The notes under the pieces are model-generated. The model ran no database searches and was not told the origin of the DNA. It was given only the letters and a program-made list of their open reading frames with translations. A stretch of 64,000 bases of DNA. Source: Olleya sp. Bg11-27. Its GTDB lineage: Bacteria > Bacteroidota > Bacteroidia > Flavobacteriales > Flavobacteriaceae. This document shows positions 53,434 through 62,232 of the stretch, piece by piece. Location of the stretch: positions 3,673,001 to 3,737,000 of the forward strand of contig NZ_CP025117.1 in assembly GCF_002831645.1 (NCBI RefSeq), in the 5' to 3' direction. Position numbers and translations under genes: made by a program. The first letter of the stretch is position 1. Each line of letters starts with the position of its first letter.

Positions 53434-54624
53434 ATGAAAACAGCATATATAGTAAAAGCATATAGAACCGCAGTTGGTAAAGCACCAAAAGGCGTGTTCC
53501 GTTTTAAAAGAACAGATGAATTAGCTGCAGAAACCATCAAATATATGATGAAGGAGCTTCCTGGTTTAGATCCTAAACGTATCGACGATGTTATTGTTGG
53601 TAATGCGATGCCAGAAGGTGCTCAAGGTTTAAATATGGCACGTTTAATCTCTTTAATGGGATTAGATATTGTTGATGTTCCTGGTGTAACTGTAAACCGT
53701 TTTTGCTCTTCTGGAGTAGAAACCATCGGTATGGCAACTGCAAAAATACAAGCTGGAATGGCAGATTGTATTATTGCTGGTGGTGCCGAAAGTATGAGTA
53801 GCGTACCAATGACTGGTTTTAAACCAGAATTGAACTACGATATCGTAAAATCTGGTCATGAAGATTATTATTGGGGAATGGGAAATACTGCAGAAGCTGT
53901 TGCAAAACAGTTTAAAGTATCTCGTGAAGACCAAGATGAATTTGCATTTAATTCTCATATGAAAGCATTAAAAGCGCAAGCTGAAAATCGTTTTCAAGAT
54001 CAAATAGTACCAATTGAAGTAGAACAAACTTACATTGATGCTAACGGAAAGAAAGCGACTAAATCTTACACAGTAACTAAAGATGAAGGACCTCGTGCAG
54101 GAACAAGCAAAGAAGCTTTAGCTAAACTTAGAGCAGTATTTGCTGCTGGAGGAAGTGTTACAGCTGGTAACTCGTCACAAATGAGTGATGGTGCCGCTTT
54201 TGTAATGGTTATGAGTGAAGACATGGTTAAAGAATTAGGTTTAGAGCCAATTGCAAGAATGGTAAACTATGCTGCAGCAGGTGTTGAGCCTCGTATCATG
54301 GGTATTGGACCAGTAAAAGCTATTCCAAAATCATTAAAACAAGCAGGATTAAAACAAGACGATTTATCTTTAATTGAGTTAAATGAAGCTTTTGCTTCTC
54401 AATCTTTAGCAGTAATTAGAGAATTAGGTCTTAACCCAGATATTATTAACGTAAATGGTGGTGCAATTGCATTGGGTCACCCATTAGGATGCACAGGTGC
54501 AAAATTATCTGTACAACTTTTTGACGAAATGCGTAAGCGTGACATGCAAGGCAAATATGGTGCAGTTACCATGTGTGTTGGAACAGGTCAAGGGGCTTGC
54601 GGAATATTTGAATTCCTTAATTAA
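53434..54624 (+). CDS. Acetyl-CoA acyltransferase (thiolase)
   Basis: The 396-residue thiolase cleaves 3-ketoacyl-CoA. It has the active cysteine in VNRFCSSGVETI, the second site NGGAIALGHPLGCTGAK, and VGTGQGACG near the C-terminus, with the NEAFA motif. Length and context match FadA of the beta-oxidation complex, working with the preceding fusion protein. Confidence 0.94.
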   Translation: MKTAYIVKAYRTAVGKAPKGVFRFKRTDELAAETIKYMMKELPGLDPKRIDDVIVGNAMPEGAQGLNMARLISLMGLDIVDVPGVTVNRFCSSGVETIGMATAKIQAGMADCIIAGGAESMSSVPMTGFKPELNYDIVKSGHEDYYWGMGNTAEAVAKQFKVSREDQDEFAFNSHMKALKAQAENRFQDQIVPIEVEQTYIDANGKKATKSYTVTKDEGPRAGTSKEALAKLRAVFAAGGSVTAGNSSQMSDGAAFVMVMSEDMVKELGLEPIARMVNYAAAGVEPRIMGIGPVKAIPKSLKQAGLKQDDLSLIELNEAFASQSLAVIRELGLNPDIINVNGGAIALGHPLGCTGAKLSVQLFDEMRKRDMQGKYGAVTMCVGTGQGACGIFEFLN

Positions 54625-54640
54625 TAAAATACATGATTTC

Positions 54641-54717
54641 TGTCCGGTCGAGCGCAGTCGAGACCTTTTAAATCGGATAGTTTAAAAAATAGTACTCGAC
54701 TACGCTTGAACAGACAA
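54641..54717. repeat. Dispersed palindromic element (GAGCGCAGTCGAG type)
   Basis: The left arm TGTCCGGTCGAGCGCAGTCG and the right arm CTCGACTACGCTTGAACAGA are imperfect inverted copies around an AT-rich middle. The arm belongs to a repeat family very common in Bacteroidota intergenic DNA. It lies between two genes of the operon. Confidence 0.75.
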
Positions 54718-54751
54718 ACAATAATAAGTATAACAAGATTATAATATAGTT

Positions 54752-56560
54752 ATGGCAACAGAAGAAAAAGATATATTAAGAGGAGGTCAGTTCCTTGTAA
54801 AAGAAACAAAATGTGAAGATGTGTTTACTCCTGAAGATTTTTCAGAAGAGCAAGCAATGATGAAAGATTCTGTAATGGAATTTAATGATCGTGAGATCAT
54901 TCCTCATAAAGCACGTTTTGAAGCTAAAGATTATGCATTAACTGAAGAAGTTATGCGTAAAGCTGGAGATATGGGGTTTTTAAGTGTTGCAGTACCTGAA
55001 GCTTTTGGTGGAATGGGAATGGGATTTGTTTCTACAGTATTAACATGTGATTATATTTCTTCTGGAACAGGATCATTTAGTACTGCTTTTGGTGCCCATA
55101 CAGGGATTGGTACTATGCCAATTACTTTATATGGTACAGAAGAACAAAAACAAAAATATGTACCAAAATTAGCATCTGGTGAGTGGTTTGGAGCTTACTG
55201 TTTAACAGAGCCTGGAGCTGGTTCTGATGCAAATTCTGGTAAAACAACTGCTGAGCTTTCTGCAGATGGAAAATCATATAAAATTAATGGTCAAAAAATG
55301 TGGATCTCAAATGCAGGGTTCTGTAGTGTGATGATTGTTTTTGCTCGTATTGAAGGTGATAAAAATATTACTGGATTTATAGTGGAATATAATGGAGACA
55401 CACCAAACGGGATTACTTTAGGTGAAGAAGAACATAAATTAGGTATTCGTGCCTCTTCTACACGTCAAGTCTTTTTTAACGATACTGTTGTTCCTGTTGA
55501 AAATATGTTAGCGGGTCGTGGTGAAGGATTTAAAATCGCCATGAATGCCCTTAACGTTGGTCGTATCAAATTAGCTGCTGCTTGTTTAGATTCTCAAAGA
55601 AGAATTATATCTACAGCTGTAAATTATGCTCAAGAACGTAAACAATTTAACACACCTATCGCAAACTTCGGAGCTATCAAAGTAAAGTTAGCTGAAATGG
55701 CTGCAAGTGCTTATGCTGGTGAATCTGCAACTTATAGAGCTGCAAAAAATATTGAAGATCGTATTGCAATGCGTGAAGCATCTGGAAATACACATCAAGA
55801 AGCAGAATTAAAAGGTGTTGAGGAATATGCAATTGAATGTTCTATCTTAAAAGTTGCGGTTTCTGAAGATGTACAAAACTGTGCTGATGAAGGTATCCAA
55901 ATTTTTGGAGGAATGGGATTCTCTGAGGAAACGCCAATGGAATCTGCTTGGAGAGATGCTAGAATTGCTCGTATATACGAAGGAACTAATGAGATTAACA
56001 GAATGTTATCTGTTGGTATGCTAGTTAAAAAAGCAATGAAAGGTCATGTTGATTTATTAGGTCCTGCTTCAAAAGTTCAAGAAGAACTAATGGGTATTCC
56101 TTCTTTTGAAACTCCTGATTATTCTGAATTATTTTCAGAAGAAAAAGAAATGATTAAGAAATTGAAAAAGACATTCTTAATGGTTGCTGGTGGAGCTGTT
56201 CAAAAATATGGTCCTCAATTGGAAGATCATCAACAATTATTAATTGCAGCTGCAGATATCTTAATTGAAATCTATATGGCAGAATCTGCAATTTTAAGAA
56301 CAGAGAAAAACGTGAAACGTACTAGCGAAAAAGAGCAATCTGCTCAAATCGCTATGGCTAAATTATATTTATATCACGCTGTAGATATCGTTGAAGAAAA
56401 AGGAAAAGAAAGTATTATTTCTTTTGCTGAAGGAGACGAACAACGTATGATGTTAATGGGACTTAAACGTTTTACCAAATATGCAAACTATCCAGATATC
56501 GTAGATTTACGTATCGAGATTGCTGAAAAAGTAAAAGCAGAAAATAAGTACTGTTTCTAA
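54752..56560 (+). CDS. Acyl-CoA dehydrogenase, long C-terminal form
   Basis: The 602-residue flavoprotein performs the first oxidation step of beta-oxidation. It has the FAD-binding CLTEPGAGSDA and KMWISNAGFC motifs, GIRASSTRQV, GQER-like YAQERKQFNTPI, and QIFGGMGFSEETPMESAWRD then YEGTNEI. The C-terminus is about 170 residues longer than in the usual 390-residue enzymes, as in VLCAD-like bacterial forms. It is the last gene of the MarR-led operon. Confidence 0.93.
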   Translation: MATEEKDILRGGQFLVKETKCEDVFTPEDFSEEQAMMKDSVMEFNDREIIPHKARFEAKDYALTEEVMRKAGDMGFLSVAVPEAFGGMGMGFVSTVLTCDYISSGTGSFSTAFGAHTGIGTMPITLYGTEEQKQKYVPKLASGEWFGAYCLTEPGAGSDANSGKTTAELSADGKSYKINGQKMWISNAGFCSVMIVFARIEGDKNITGFIVEYNGDTPNGITLGEEEHKLGIRASSTRQVFFNDTVVPVENMLAGRGEGFKIAMNALNVGRIKLAAACLDSQRRIISTAVNYAQERKQFNTPIANFGAIKVKLAEMAASAYAGESATYRAAKNIEDRIAMREASGNTHQEAELKGVEEYAIECSILKVAVSEDVQNCADEGIQIFGGMGFSEETPMESAWRDARIARIYEGTNEINRMLSVGMLVKKAMKGHVDLLGPASKVQEELMGIPSFETPDYSELFSEEKEMIKKLKKTFLMVAGGAVQKYGPQLEDHQQLLIAAADILIEIYMAESAILRTEKNVKRTSEKEQSAQIAMAKLYLYHAVDIVEEKGKESIISFAEGDEQRMMLMGLKRFTKYANYPDIVDLRIEIAEKVKAENKYCF

Positions 56561-56581
56561 AACAGAAAAGTTTAATTAGTT

Positions 56582-56616
56582 AAAAACCACTTCAAATTGA
56601 AGTGGTTTTTTATTTT
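56582..56616 (+). terminator. Terminator of the beta-oxidation operon
   Basis: The palindrome ACCACTTCAAATTGAAGTGG, flanked by A runs and a T-rich tail, lies 22 bp past the acyl-CoA dehydrogenase stop. Confidence 0.85.
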
Positions 56617-56643
56617 TCATTAATTTAGAGAAAAATTAAAACT

Positions 56644-57390
56644 ATGAAACAACCTTTTGTTCTGCTGGTTACTATATTTCTATTTATAGGCTGTAAAGAC
56701 ACTAAAATTCAGCACATAAAGCCAAATAAAGAACCTAAAGTTGTACATAAAACTAATACAAGTCCTACAATTGATGGAAAAGCTACCGAAGCTATTTGGC
56801 ACGCTTCACAATGGTATCAAATTGACCAAAAATGGTTGGGAGAAACGTATTCTGAAGCTGATTTTAAAGGCCAATATAAATTAACTTGGGACGCTAATGC
56901 CTTGTATGCATTAGTAGAAATACAAGATGACACACTTACAACACAACATAGAGACCCTTTAAAATTATGGTGGGATAATGATTGTGTCGAAGTTTTTATT
57001 GACGAAGATAATAGTGGTGGCGAGCATCAATACAACCATAATGCGTTTGCTTATCACGTCGCTTTAGACGGTAATGTTGTCGATATTGCTCCTAATAATA
57101 TCCCTACCCTTTATAATAATCACGTGATATCTAAACGCACTACTGTTGGAAATACATCTATTTGGGAACTTAAAATAAATATTTTTGACGCTAGTTTTGT
57201 TGATGGAAAGCAAAACAATCCTGTGGTATTAAATCCTAACAAAAAGATGGGTTTCGCTATTGCCTATTGCGATAACGATACTAGTACAGCACGTGAAAAT
57301 TTTATTGGATCTGAAATTATAGAAGGAGAAGATAAAAACAGAGGATGGATAGACGCTTCCGTATTCGGAACTTTAATTTTAAAAGAATAA
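56644..57390 (+). CDS. CBM9-like lipoprotein
   Basis: The 248-residue lipoprotein (lipobox FIGC) has a family 9 carbohydrate-binding-like domain: SPTIDGKATEAIWHASQW at the start, then FKGQYKLTWDANALYALVEI, DNDCVEVFIDEDNSG and IDASVFGTLIL at the end. Such domains bind sugars or sit in outer-membrane proteins. It is followed 2 bp later by the M28 peptidase gene, so it may belong to an envelope nutrient-uptake set. Confidence 0.82.
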   Translation: MKQPFVLLVTIFLFIGCKDTKIQHIKPNKEPKVVHKTNTSPTIDGKATEAIWHASQWYQIDQKWLGETYSEADFKGQYKLTWDANALYALVEIQDDTLTTQHRDPLKLWWDNDCVEVFIDEDNSGGEHQYNHNAFAYHVALDGNVVDIAPNNIPTLYNNHVISKRTTVGNTSIWELKINIFDASFVDGKQNNPVVLNPNKKMGFAIAYCDNDTSTARENFIGSEIIEGEDKNRGWIDASVFGTLILKE

Positions 57391-57392
57391 GT

Positions 57393-58727
57393 ATGAAAAA
57401 AATAAGCTTAATTATAAGTTTCCTAACTTTTAATATAATTACATCTGCACAAACTAGCCAAAAAATATATGATATTATTGACGCCGTTTCCGCAGAACGC
57501 ATTGAAAAAAACATTCAAAAATTAGTTGATTTTGGTACTCGAAACACCTTTAGTGATACTATTTCAGAAACTAGAGGAATTGGTGCTGCACGACGTTGGA
57601 TAAAATCAGAATTTGAAACCATCTCTTCGGACTGTAAAAATTGTTTAGACGTCACGTATCAAAAAGACTTTGTTACTAAAGAAGGTAACAAACGTGTACC
57701 ACACGATGCTTGGATTGTTAATGTTGTGGCTATTCAAAAAGGAACGAAATATCCAAATCGTTATATTATAATGAGTGGTGATATCGATTCTCGTGGAAGT
57801 GATACAATGGAGTTTACAAAAGATGCACCTGGAGCAAATGACAATGCGTCTGGCATGGCCGGAACTATTGAAGCCGCTCGCGTATTATCTAAATACAAAT
57901 TTGAAAACAGCATTGTTTATGTTGGGTTATCTGGAGAAGAGCAAGGTCTTTTTGGCGGTGGTGGTTTAGCAAAATATGCTAAAGCGCAAGGTTGGGATAT
58001 TATCGGAATACTTAACAATGACATGATTGGAAACATTAAAGGTGTTGATGGTGTTATTGATAACCGTACGTTTAGAATATTCTCGGAACCCGTTCCTGCT
58101 AACGAAACTAAAAAAGCACGTACACTTAGACGGTTTTATGGTGGTGAAGTCGATGGCATTTCTCGTCAATTAGCCCGTTACATACATAAAACGGTAAAAA
58201 CATACATGCCAGAAATGAATCCGATGATGGTTTATAGATTAGATCGTTTTGGACGCGGTGGACACCATAGACCTTTTAACGACTTAGGTTTTGCAGGAAT
58301 CCGTATTATGGAGGCACACGAAAACTATGTCCAGCAACACCAAGATATTAGAGAAGAAAACGGTGTAAAATATGGCGATATTATAGAGCACGTCAATTTT
58401 GAATACGCAAAAAAACTAACGACTGTAAACGCCATAAATATGGCTAATTTAGCTTGGGCACCTCCTGCTCCAAAAACAGTCGCTATTGGTGGTATTGTAG
58501 AACCTTCCGTTAAATTTAAATGGGATAAAGTTGAAGGTGCAGTCGGTTATAAAATTTACTGGAGAGATACCACGTCTCCAACTTGGGACCACAGTCGTTA
58601 TGTTGGTGATGTCTCAGAATTTATGCTAGATGGCATCGTTATTGACAACTATTTCTTCGGGATTGCTTCTGTTGGAAAAGACGGTTTTGAAAGTCCTGTG
58701 GTATTTCCTAATAAAATAATAAGATAA
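57393..58727 (+). CDS. M28 family metallopeptidase
   Basis: The 444-residue exported protein has a signal peptide ending near TSAQ and an M28 zinc peptidase domain with PGANDNASG, LSGEEQGLFG (catalytic and zinc glutamates), ILNNDMIG and GGHHRPF. The first zinc-site motif, usually H-x-D, reads SGDIDSRG, with D130 where histidine is expected. A fibronectin-like segment (about 360-440) ends the protein. The frame reaches a TTG at 57345, but the ATG at 57393, 2 bp after the CBM9 stop, begins a proper signal peptide. It may be an aminopeptidase. Confidence 0.88.
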   Translation: MKKISLIISFLTFNIITSAQTSQKIYDIIDAVSAERIEKNIQKLVDFGTRNTFSDTISETRGIGAARRWIKSEFETISSDCKNCLDVTYQKDFVTKEGNKRVPHDAWIVNVVAIQKGTKYPNRYIIMSGDIDSRGSDTMEFTKDAPGANDNASGMAGTIEAARVLSKYKFENSIVYVGLSGEEQGLFGGGGLAKYAKAQGWDIIGILNNDMIGNIKGVDGVIDNRTFRIFSEPVPANETKKARTLRRFYGGEVDGISRQLARYIHKTVKTYMPEMNPMMVYRLDRFGRGGHHRPFNDLGFAGIRIMEAHENYVQQHQDIREENGVKYGDIIEHVNFEYAKKLTTVNAINMANLAWAPPAPKTVAIGGIVEPSVKFKWDKVEGAVGYKIYWRDTTSPTWDHSRYVGDVSEFMLDGIVIDNYFFGIASVGKDGFESPVVFPNKIIR

Positions 58728-58735
58728 ATTTCAGA

Positions 58736-60382
58736 ATGAATAAAACACTAATTTCAACTTTAGTTTTAGTTCTTACGCTCTGTGCTAATGCAAATGCACA
58801 AGGGTTACTTCAAGAAAAAAACAAGTTTACTCATCAAGACACTTTACGAGGAAGTATCACTCCAGAACGGGAATGGTGGGATTTGACCTATTATCATTTA
58901 GACATTCAGGTTAATCCAGATACCAGAACAATTGCTGGTAAAAACACAATCCAGTATACCGTTTTAAAACCGAACCAAGTATTACAAATCGATTTACAAG
59001 AACCGTTGCTACTTACTAAAGTCACTCAAAACGACAAAGTATTAGAGATAAATCACCATGGAAATGCACATTTTGTCACACTTAAAGACCAACAAAATAT
59101 AGGCGAAACAAATACTATTATTGCCTATTACCAAGGTAAACCTCGTGAAGCCATTAGAGCACCTTGGGATGGCGGAATCTCTTGGAAAAAAGACACCAGT
59201 GGCAATCATTTTGTAGCCTCATCATGTCAAGGACTTGGAGCAAGTGTTTGGTGGCCAAACAAAGACCACATGTACGACGAAGTAGACAGCATGTTAATTA
59301 GTATAAACGTACCAAAAGGGTTAACAAACGTCTCTAATGGACGATTGAGAAGTGTTGAAGAAAAAGAAAATACCACCACCTTTAATTGGTTTGTAAGTAA
59401 CCCAATTAACAATTATGGGGTCAATATAAATATAGGTAACTATGCTAATTTTTCAGAGGTCTTTAAAGGCGAAAAAGGTGATTTAGAGATGAATTACTAC
59501 GTTTTAAAAGAAAACCTAGATAAAGCTAAAGTGCATTTTAAAGATGCTCCTAAAATGATGAAAGCATTCGAGCATTGGTTTGGCCCTTACCCTTTTTACG
59601 AAGATAGCTTTAAGTTAGTCGAAGTCCCTTATTTAGGAATGGAGCATCAAAGCTCTGTAACTTACGGAAACAAATATATGAATGGCTATTTAGGGGATGA
59701 TTTATCAGGAACTGGTTGGGGTTTAAAATTTGATTTTATAATTATTCATGAATCTGGACATGAGTGGTTTGCTAATAATATTACCAATATAGATATTGCC
59801 GATATGTGGATTCATGAGAGTTTTACATCTTATTCTGAAAATCTATTTTTAGATTATTATTACGGAAAAGAAGCTGCTGCAGATTATGTCATTGGTAAAA
59901 GAAAAAACATAAGAAACGATAGACCCTTAATAGGCCAATATAATGTGAACAATGAAGGCTCTGGAGATATGTATTATAAAGGTGAAAATATGTTACACAC
60001 CTTACGTCAATTAGTTAATGACGACGAAAAATGGAGACAAATACTACGTACGCTAAATAGTAAGTTTTATCATCAAACAGTAACAACACAACAAATTGAA
60101 GATTGTTTAGCAGAAAAATCTGGTTTAGATTTAAAAGGCTTTTTTAATCAGTATTTGAGAAGTATTAAAATTCCTGTATTAGAATATAAAGTTGAAGACA
60201 AAAAATTGCACTACAAATGGACTAATACCGTTGATAACTTTGTAATGCCTATTCAAATTGAAATTAATGGTCAGTCGCGATGGGTTTCACCAACTTCAAA
60301 AAATCAAACTTTAAAATTAAAGTCTAAAAATTCTAAAATCGTTGTTGATAGAGACTTTTATATTACAGTAAAAGCTCTTTAA
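58736..60382 (+). CDS. M1 family metallopeptidase
   Basis: The 548-residue exported protein has a signal peptide (ending ANANAQ) and the M1 zinc site HESGH (H338, E339, H342) with the third ligand E361, that is H-E-x2-H-x18-E. The substrate motif GMEHQSS stands in for GAMEN. It resembles aminopeptidase N/LTA4 hydrolase-like proteins of Bacteroidota that lack the large C-terminal helical domain. It begins 8 bp after the M28 gene, so the two peptidases are cotranscribed. Confidence 0.92.
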   Translation: MNKTLISTLVLVLTLCANANAQGLLQEKNKFTHQDTLRGSITPEREWWDLTYYHLDIQVNPDTRTIAGKNTIQYTVLKPNQVLQIDLQEPLLLTKVTQNDKVLEINHHGNAHFVTLKDQQNIGETNTIIAYYQGKPREAIRAPWDGGISWKKDTSGNHFVASSCQGLGASVWWPNKDHMYDEVDSMLISINVPKGLTNVSNGRLRSVEEKENTTTFNWFVSNPINNYGVNINIGNYANFSEVFKGEKGDLEMNYYVLKENLDKAKVHFKDAPKMMKAFEHWFGPYPFYEDSFKLVEVPYLGMEHQSSVTYGNKYMNGYLGDDLSGTGWGLKFDFIIIHESGHEWFANNITNIDIADMWIHESFTSYSENLFLDYYYGKEAAADYVIGKRKNIRNDRPLIGQYNVNNEGSGDMYYKGENMLHTLRQLVNDDEKWRQILRTLNSKFYHQTVTTQQIEDCLAEKSGLDLKGFFNQYLRSIKIPVLEYKVEDKKLHYKWTNTVDNFVMPIQIEINGQSRWVSPTSKNQTLKLKSKNSKIVVDRDFYITVKAL

Positions 60383-60384
60383 AA

Positions 60385-60957
60385 ATGAATTTAGAAGAAT
60401 ACTATTTTAAATCAGACACAGCATGGCGAGAATGGTTGCACATCAATCACGACAGTGATGATGGTATCTACCTCATCTTTTACAAAGTAAACCACAAAAA
60501 CGAAAGTATGCGTTGGGAAGAAGCTGTAAAAGTAGCCTTGTGCTATGGTTGGATAGATAGTACTGTCAAGAGTTTAGGAGATGGAAAACGAAGGCAATAC
60601 TTTTGTAAACGTAATCCTAAAAGTGTGTGGAGTGCACTTAACAAAAGACATATAAAAACCTTACTTGCCGAAGATTTAATGCATCCAAAAGGCTTAGAAA
60701 TAATTAAAACAGGTAAGAAAAACGGAAGTTGGACCGCTTTAGATGCTGTTGAAAAAGGTATCATTCCAGAAGCATTACAATTGGCATTTGATCAAAACCC
60801 CAAAGCTTTTGAAAACTACAACAACTTTGCCCCTTCTTACAAAAAACATTATTTGTATTGGCTAAATCAAGCAAAACGAGAAGCTACAAAACAAAAGAGA
60901 ATTGTAGAAATTATTAAATTTTGCGAAGCGAATATTAAGTCTAGAGATACTTGGTAG
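60385..60957 (+). CDS. YdeI/OmpD-associated family protein
   Basis: The 190-residue protein matches the YdeI family plan: WREWLHINHDSDDGIYLIFY, WEEAVKVALCYGWIDSTVKS, KRNPKSVWSALNKRHI, and a C-terminal FAPSYKKHYLYWLNQAKRE then RIVEIIKF. The molecular function is unknown; some members are linked to resistance to antimicrobial peptides. It begins 2 bp after the M1 peptidase gene and is probably the operon's last gene. Confidence 0.85.
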   Translation: MNLEEYYFKSDTAWREWLHINHDSDDGIYLIFYKVNHKNESMRWEEAVKVALCYGWIDSTVKSLGDGKRRQYFCKRNPKSVWSALNKRHIKTLLAEDLMHPKGLEIIKTGKKNGSWTALDAVEKGIIPEALQLAFDQNPKAFENYNNFAPSYKKHYLYWLNQAKREATKQKRIVEIIKFCEANIKSRDTW

Positions 60958-60990
60958 AATATAAGTAAGGTTTTACAACTGTCTTTTTTT

Positions 60991-61363
60991 ATTCAGAGTT
61001 TATCAAAGAATCTTAACAGGAACAGAAGTTACTTAGGTCTAAAAACAGCTCCGCGTTTTAGGCAAACTCTCCAATTTTGATTACAACCAAAACCACCTCT
61101 CTTTAACTAAAGAGAGGAGCGCCATGCTATTAAAAACAGTAGTTATAAGGCTTTAGTTTTCCTATGCTAAATATTGCTATTGATCTTTATCTCTCAAGTT
61201 TCAAATGGTTTTTAATTATTGTCATTAAGAGTGCATTGAAAACCTCTTCAACTTCACCCTTTTTTCTTATAGATACTTCAGTCCAATCTCCTTCTGAAGG
61301 ATAATATATTATAATATCATTCTTCCTAAACAGCTTCAATCTAAATAAAAACAAATTCCTATC
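60991..61363. repeat. Non-coding direct repeat, copy 1 (diverged)
   Basis: First of three imperfect units. It starts ATTCAGAG and holds a GGCAAACTCTCC segment, a partial TTGATTACAACCAAAA stem, the hairpin CCTCTCTTTAACTAAAGAGA at 61096-61117, and a final CAGCTTCAATCT block. Its first 45 bp are more diverged than in the other copies. No frame is conserved. Confidence 0.8.
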
Positions 61364-61749
61364 ATTCAGAGCGCAGCGAAGACTATCAAATAGAATAGAG
61401 CTTACTTAACGTCAAAAAACTGCTCCGCGCTTTAGGCAAACTCTCCGATTTTGGTTACAACCAAAACCACCTCTCTTTAACTAAAGAGAGGAACGCCATG
61501 CTATTAAAAACAGTAATCATACGACTTTATTTTTCCTATGTCAATTATTGTTATTGTTATTGATCTTTATCTCTCAAGTTTCAAATGGTTTTTAATTATT
61601 ATCATGAGGAATGCAACGGAGATTCTCTTTAACCTCACCCCATTTTCTACTTTTTAGATGCTTCAGTCGTATCTCCTTCTGAAGGATAATATATTATAAT
61701 ATCATTCTTCCTAAACAGCTTCAATCTCTATAAAAAATAAACTTCTGTC
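61364..61749. repeat. Non-coding direct repeat, copy 2
   Basis: This 386-bp unit starts with ATTCAGAGCGCAGCGAAGAC, has the hairpins TTTTGGTTACAACCAAAA and CCTCTCTTTAACTAAAGAGA (61470-61491), and ends with the CAGCTTCAATCT block. It is very close to copy 3. Confidence 0.9.
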
Positions 61750-62077
61750 ATTCAGAGCGCAGCGAAGACTATCAAATAGAATAGAGCTTACTTAACGTCA
61801 AAAAACTGCTCCGCGTTTTAGGCAAACTCTCCGATTTTGGTTACAACCAAAACCACCTCTCTTTAACTAAAGAGAGGAACGCCATGCTATTAAAAACAGT
61901 AATCATACGGCTTTAGTTTACCTATGCTAAATATTGTTATTGTTATTGATCTTTATCTCTCCAGTTTCAAATGATTCTTAAGTATTGTCATTTAGACTGT
62001 AATGAAGATTCTTTTTAACCTCACCATTTTTATACTTTTTAGATGCTTCAGTCGTATCTCCTTCTGAATGACAACTG
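61750..62077. repeat. Non-coding direct repeat, copy 3 (truncated)
   Basis: This unit carries the same first 250 bp as copy 2, with its hairpin at 61856-61877, but ends at CTTCTGAATGACAACTGG where copy 2 continues for another 65 bp. The rest of the gap, up to the hydrolase gene at 62233, shows nothing recognisable. Confidence 0.88.
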
Positions 62078-62232
62078 GTGATAATTTATTTTGTTATTCA
62101 AAGTAATATCGGGAATCACCTTAAATAATAGCTTTATATTTATATGATGTTTATGCTCTCTAAAAAAGACAGTAATGACTCAAAACTGAAAGGCTTTCAC
62201 TTTTTTTCGACTTAATATAAAATCGCAACACA

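Noticed and set aside
50488-56560. MarR-led operon as a novel pathway
   Set aside because: The gene order (MarR, dehydrogenase/hydratase, thiolase, acyl-CoA dehydrogenase) is an ordinary Bacteroidota beta-oxidation operon.
62030-62060. TTTTTAGATG in the repeat array as a sixth ECF promoter
   Set aside because: Only the -10-like half is present; no AACTTGCG occurs at the needed distance.
60991-62077. Repeat array considered as a CRISPR
   Set aside because: The units are about 380 bp, diverged, and without regularly spaced short repeats or unique spacers; no cas genes are near.
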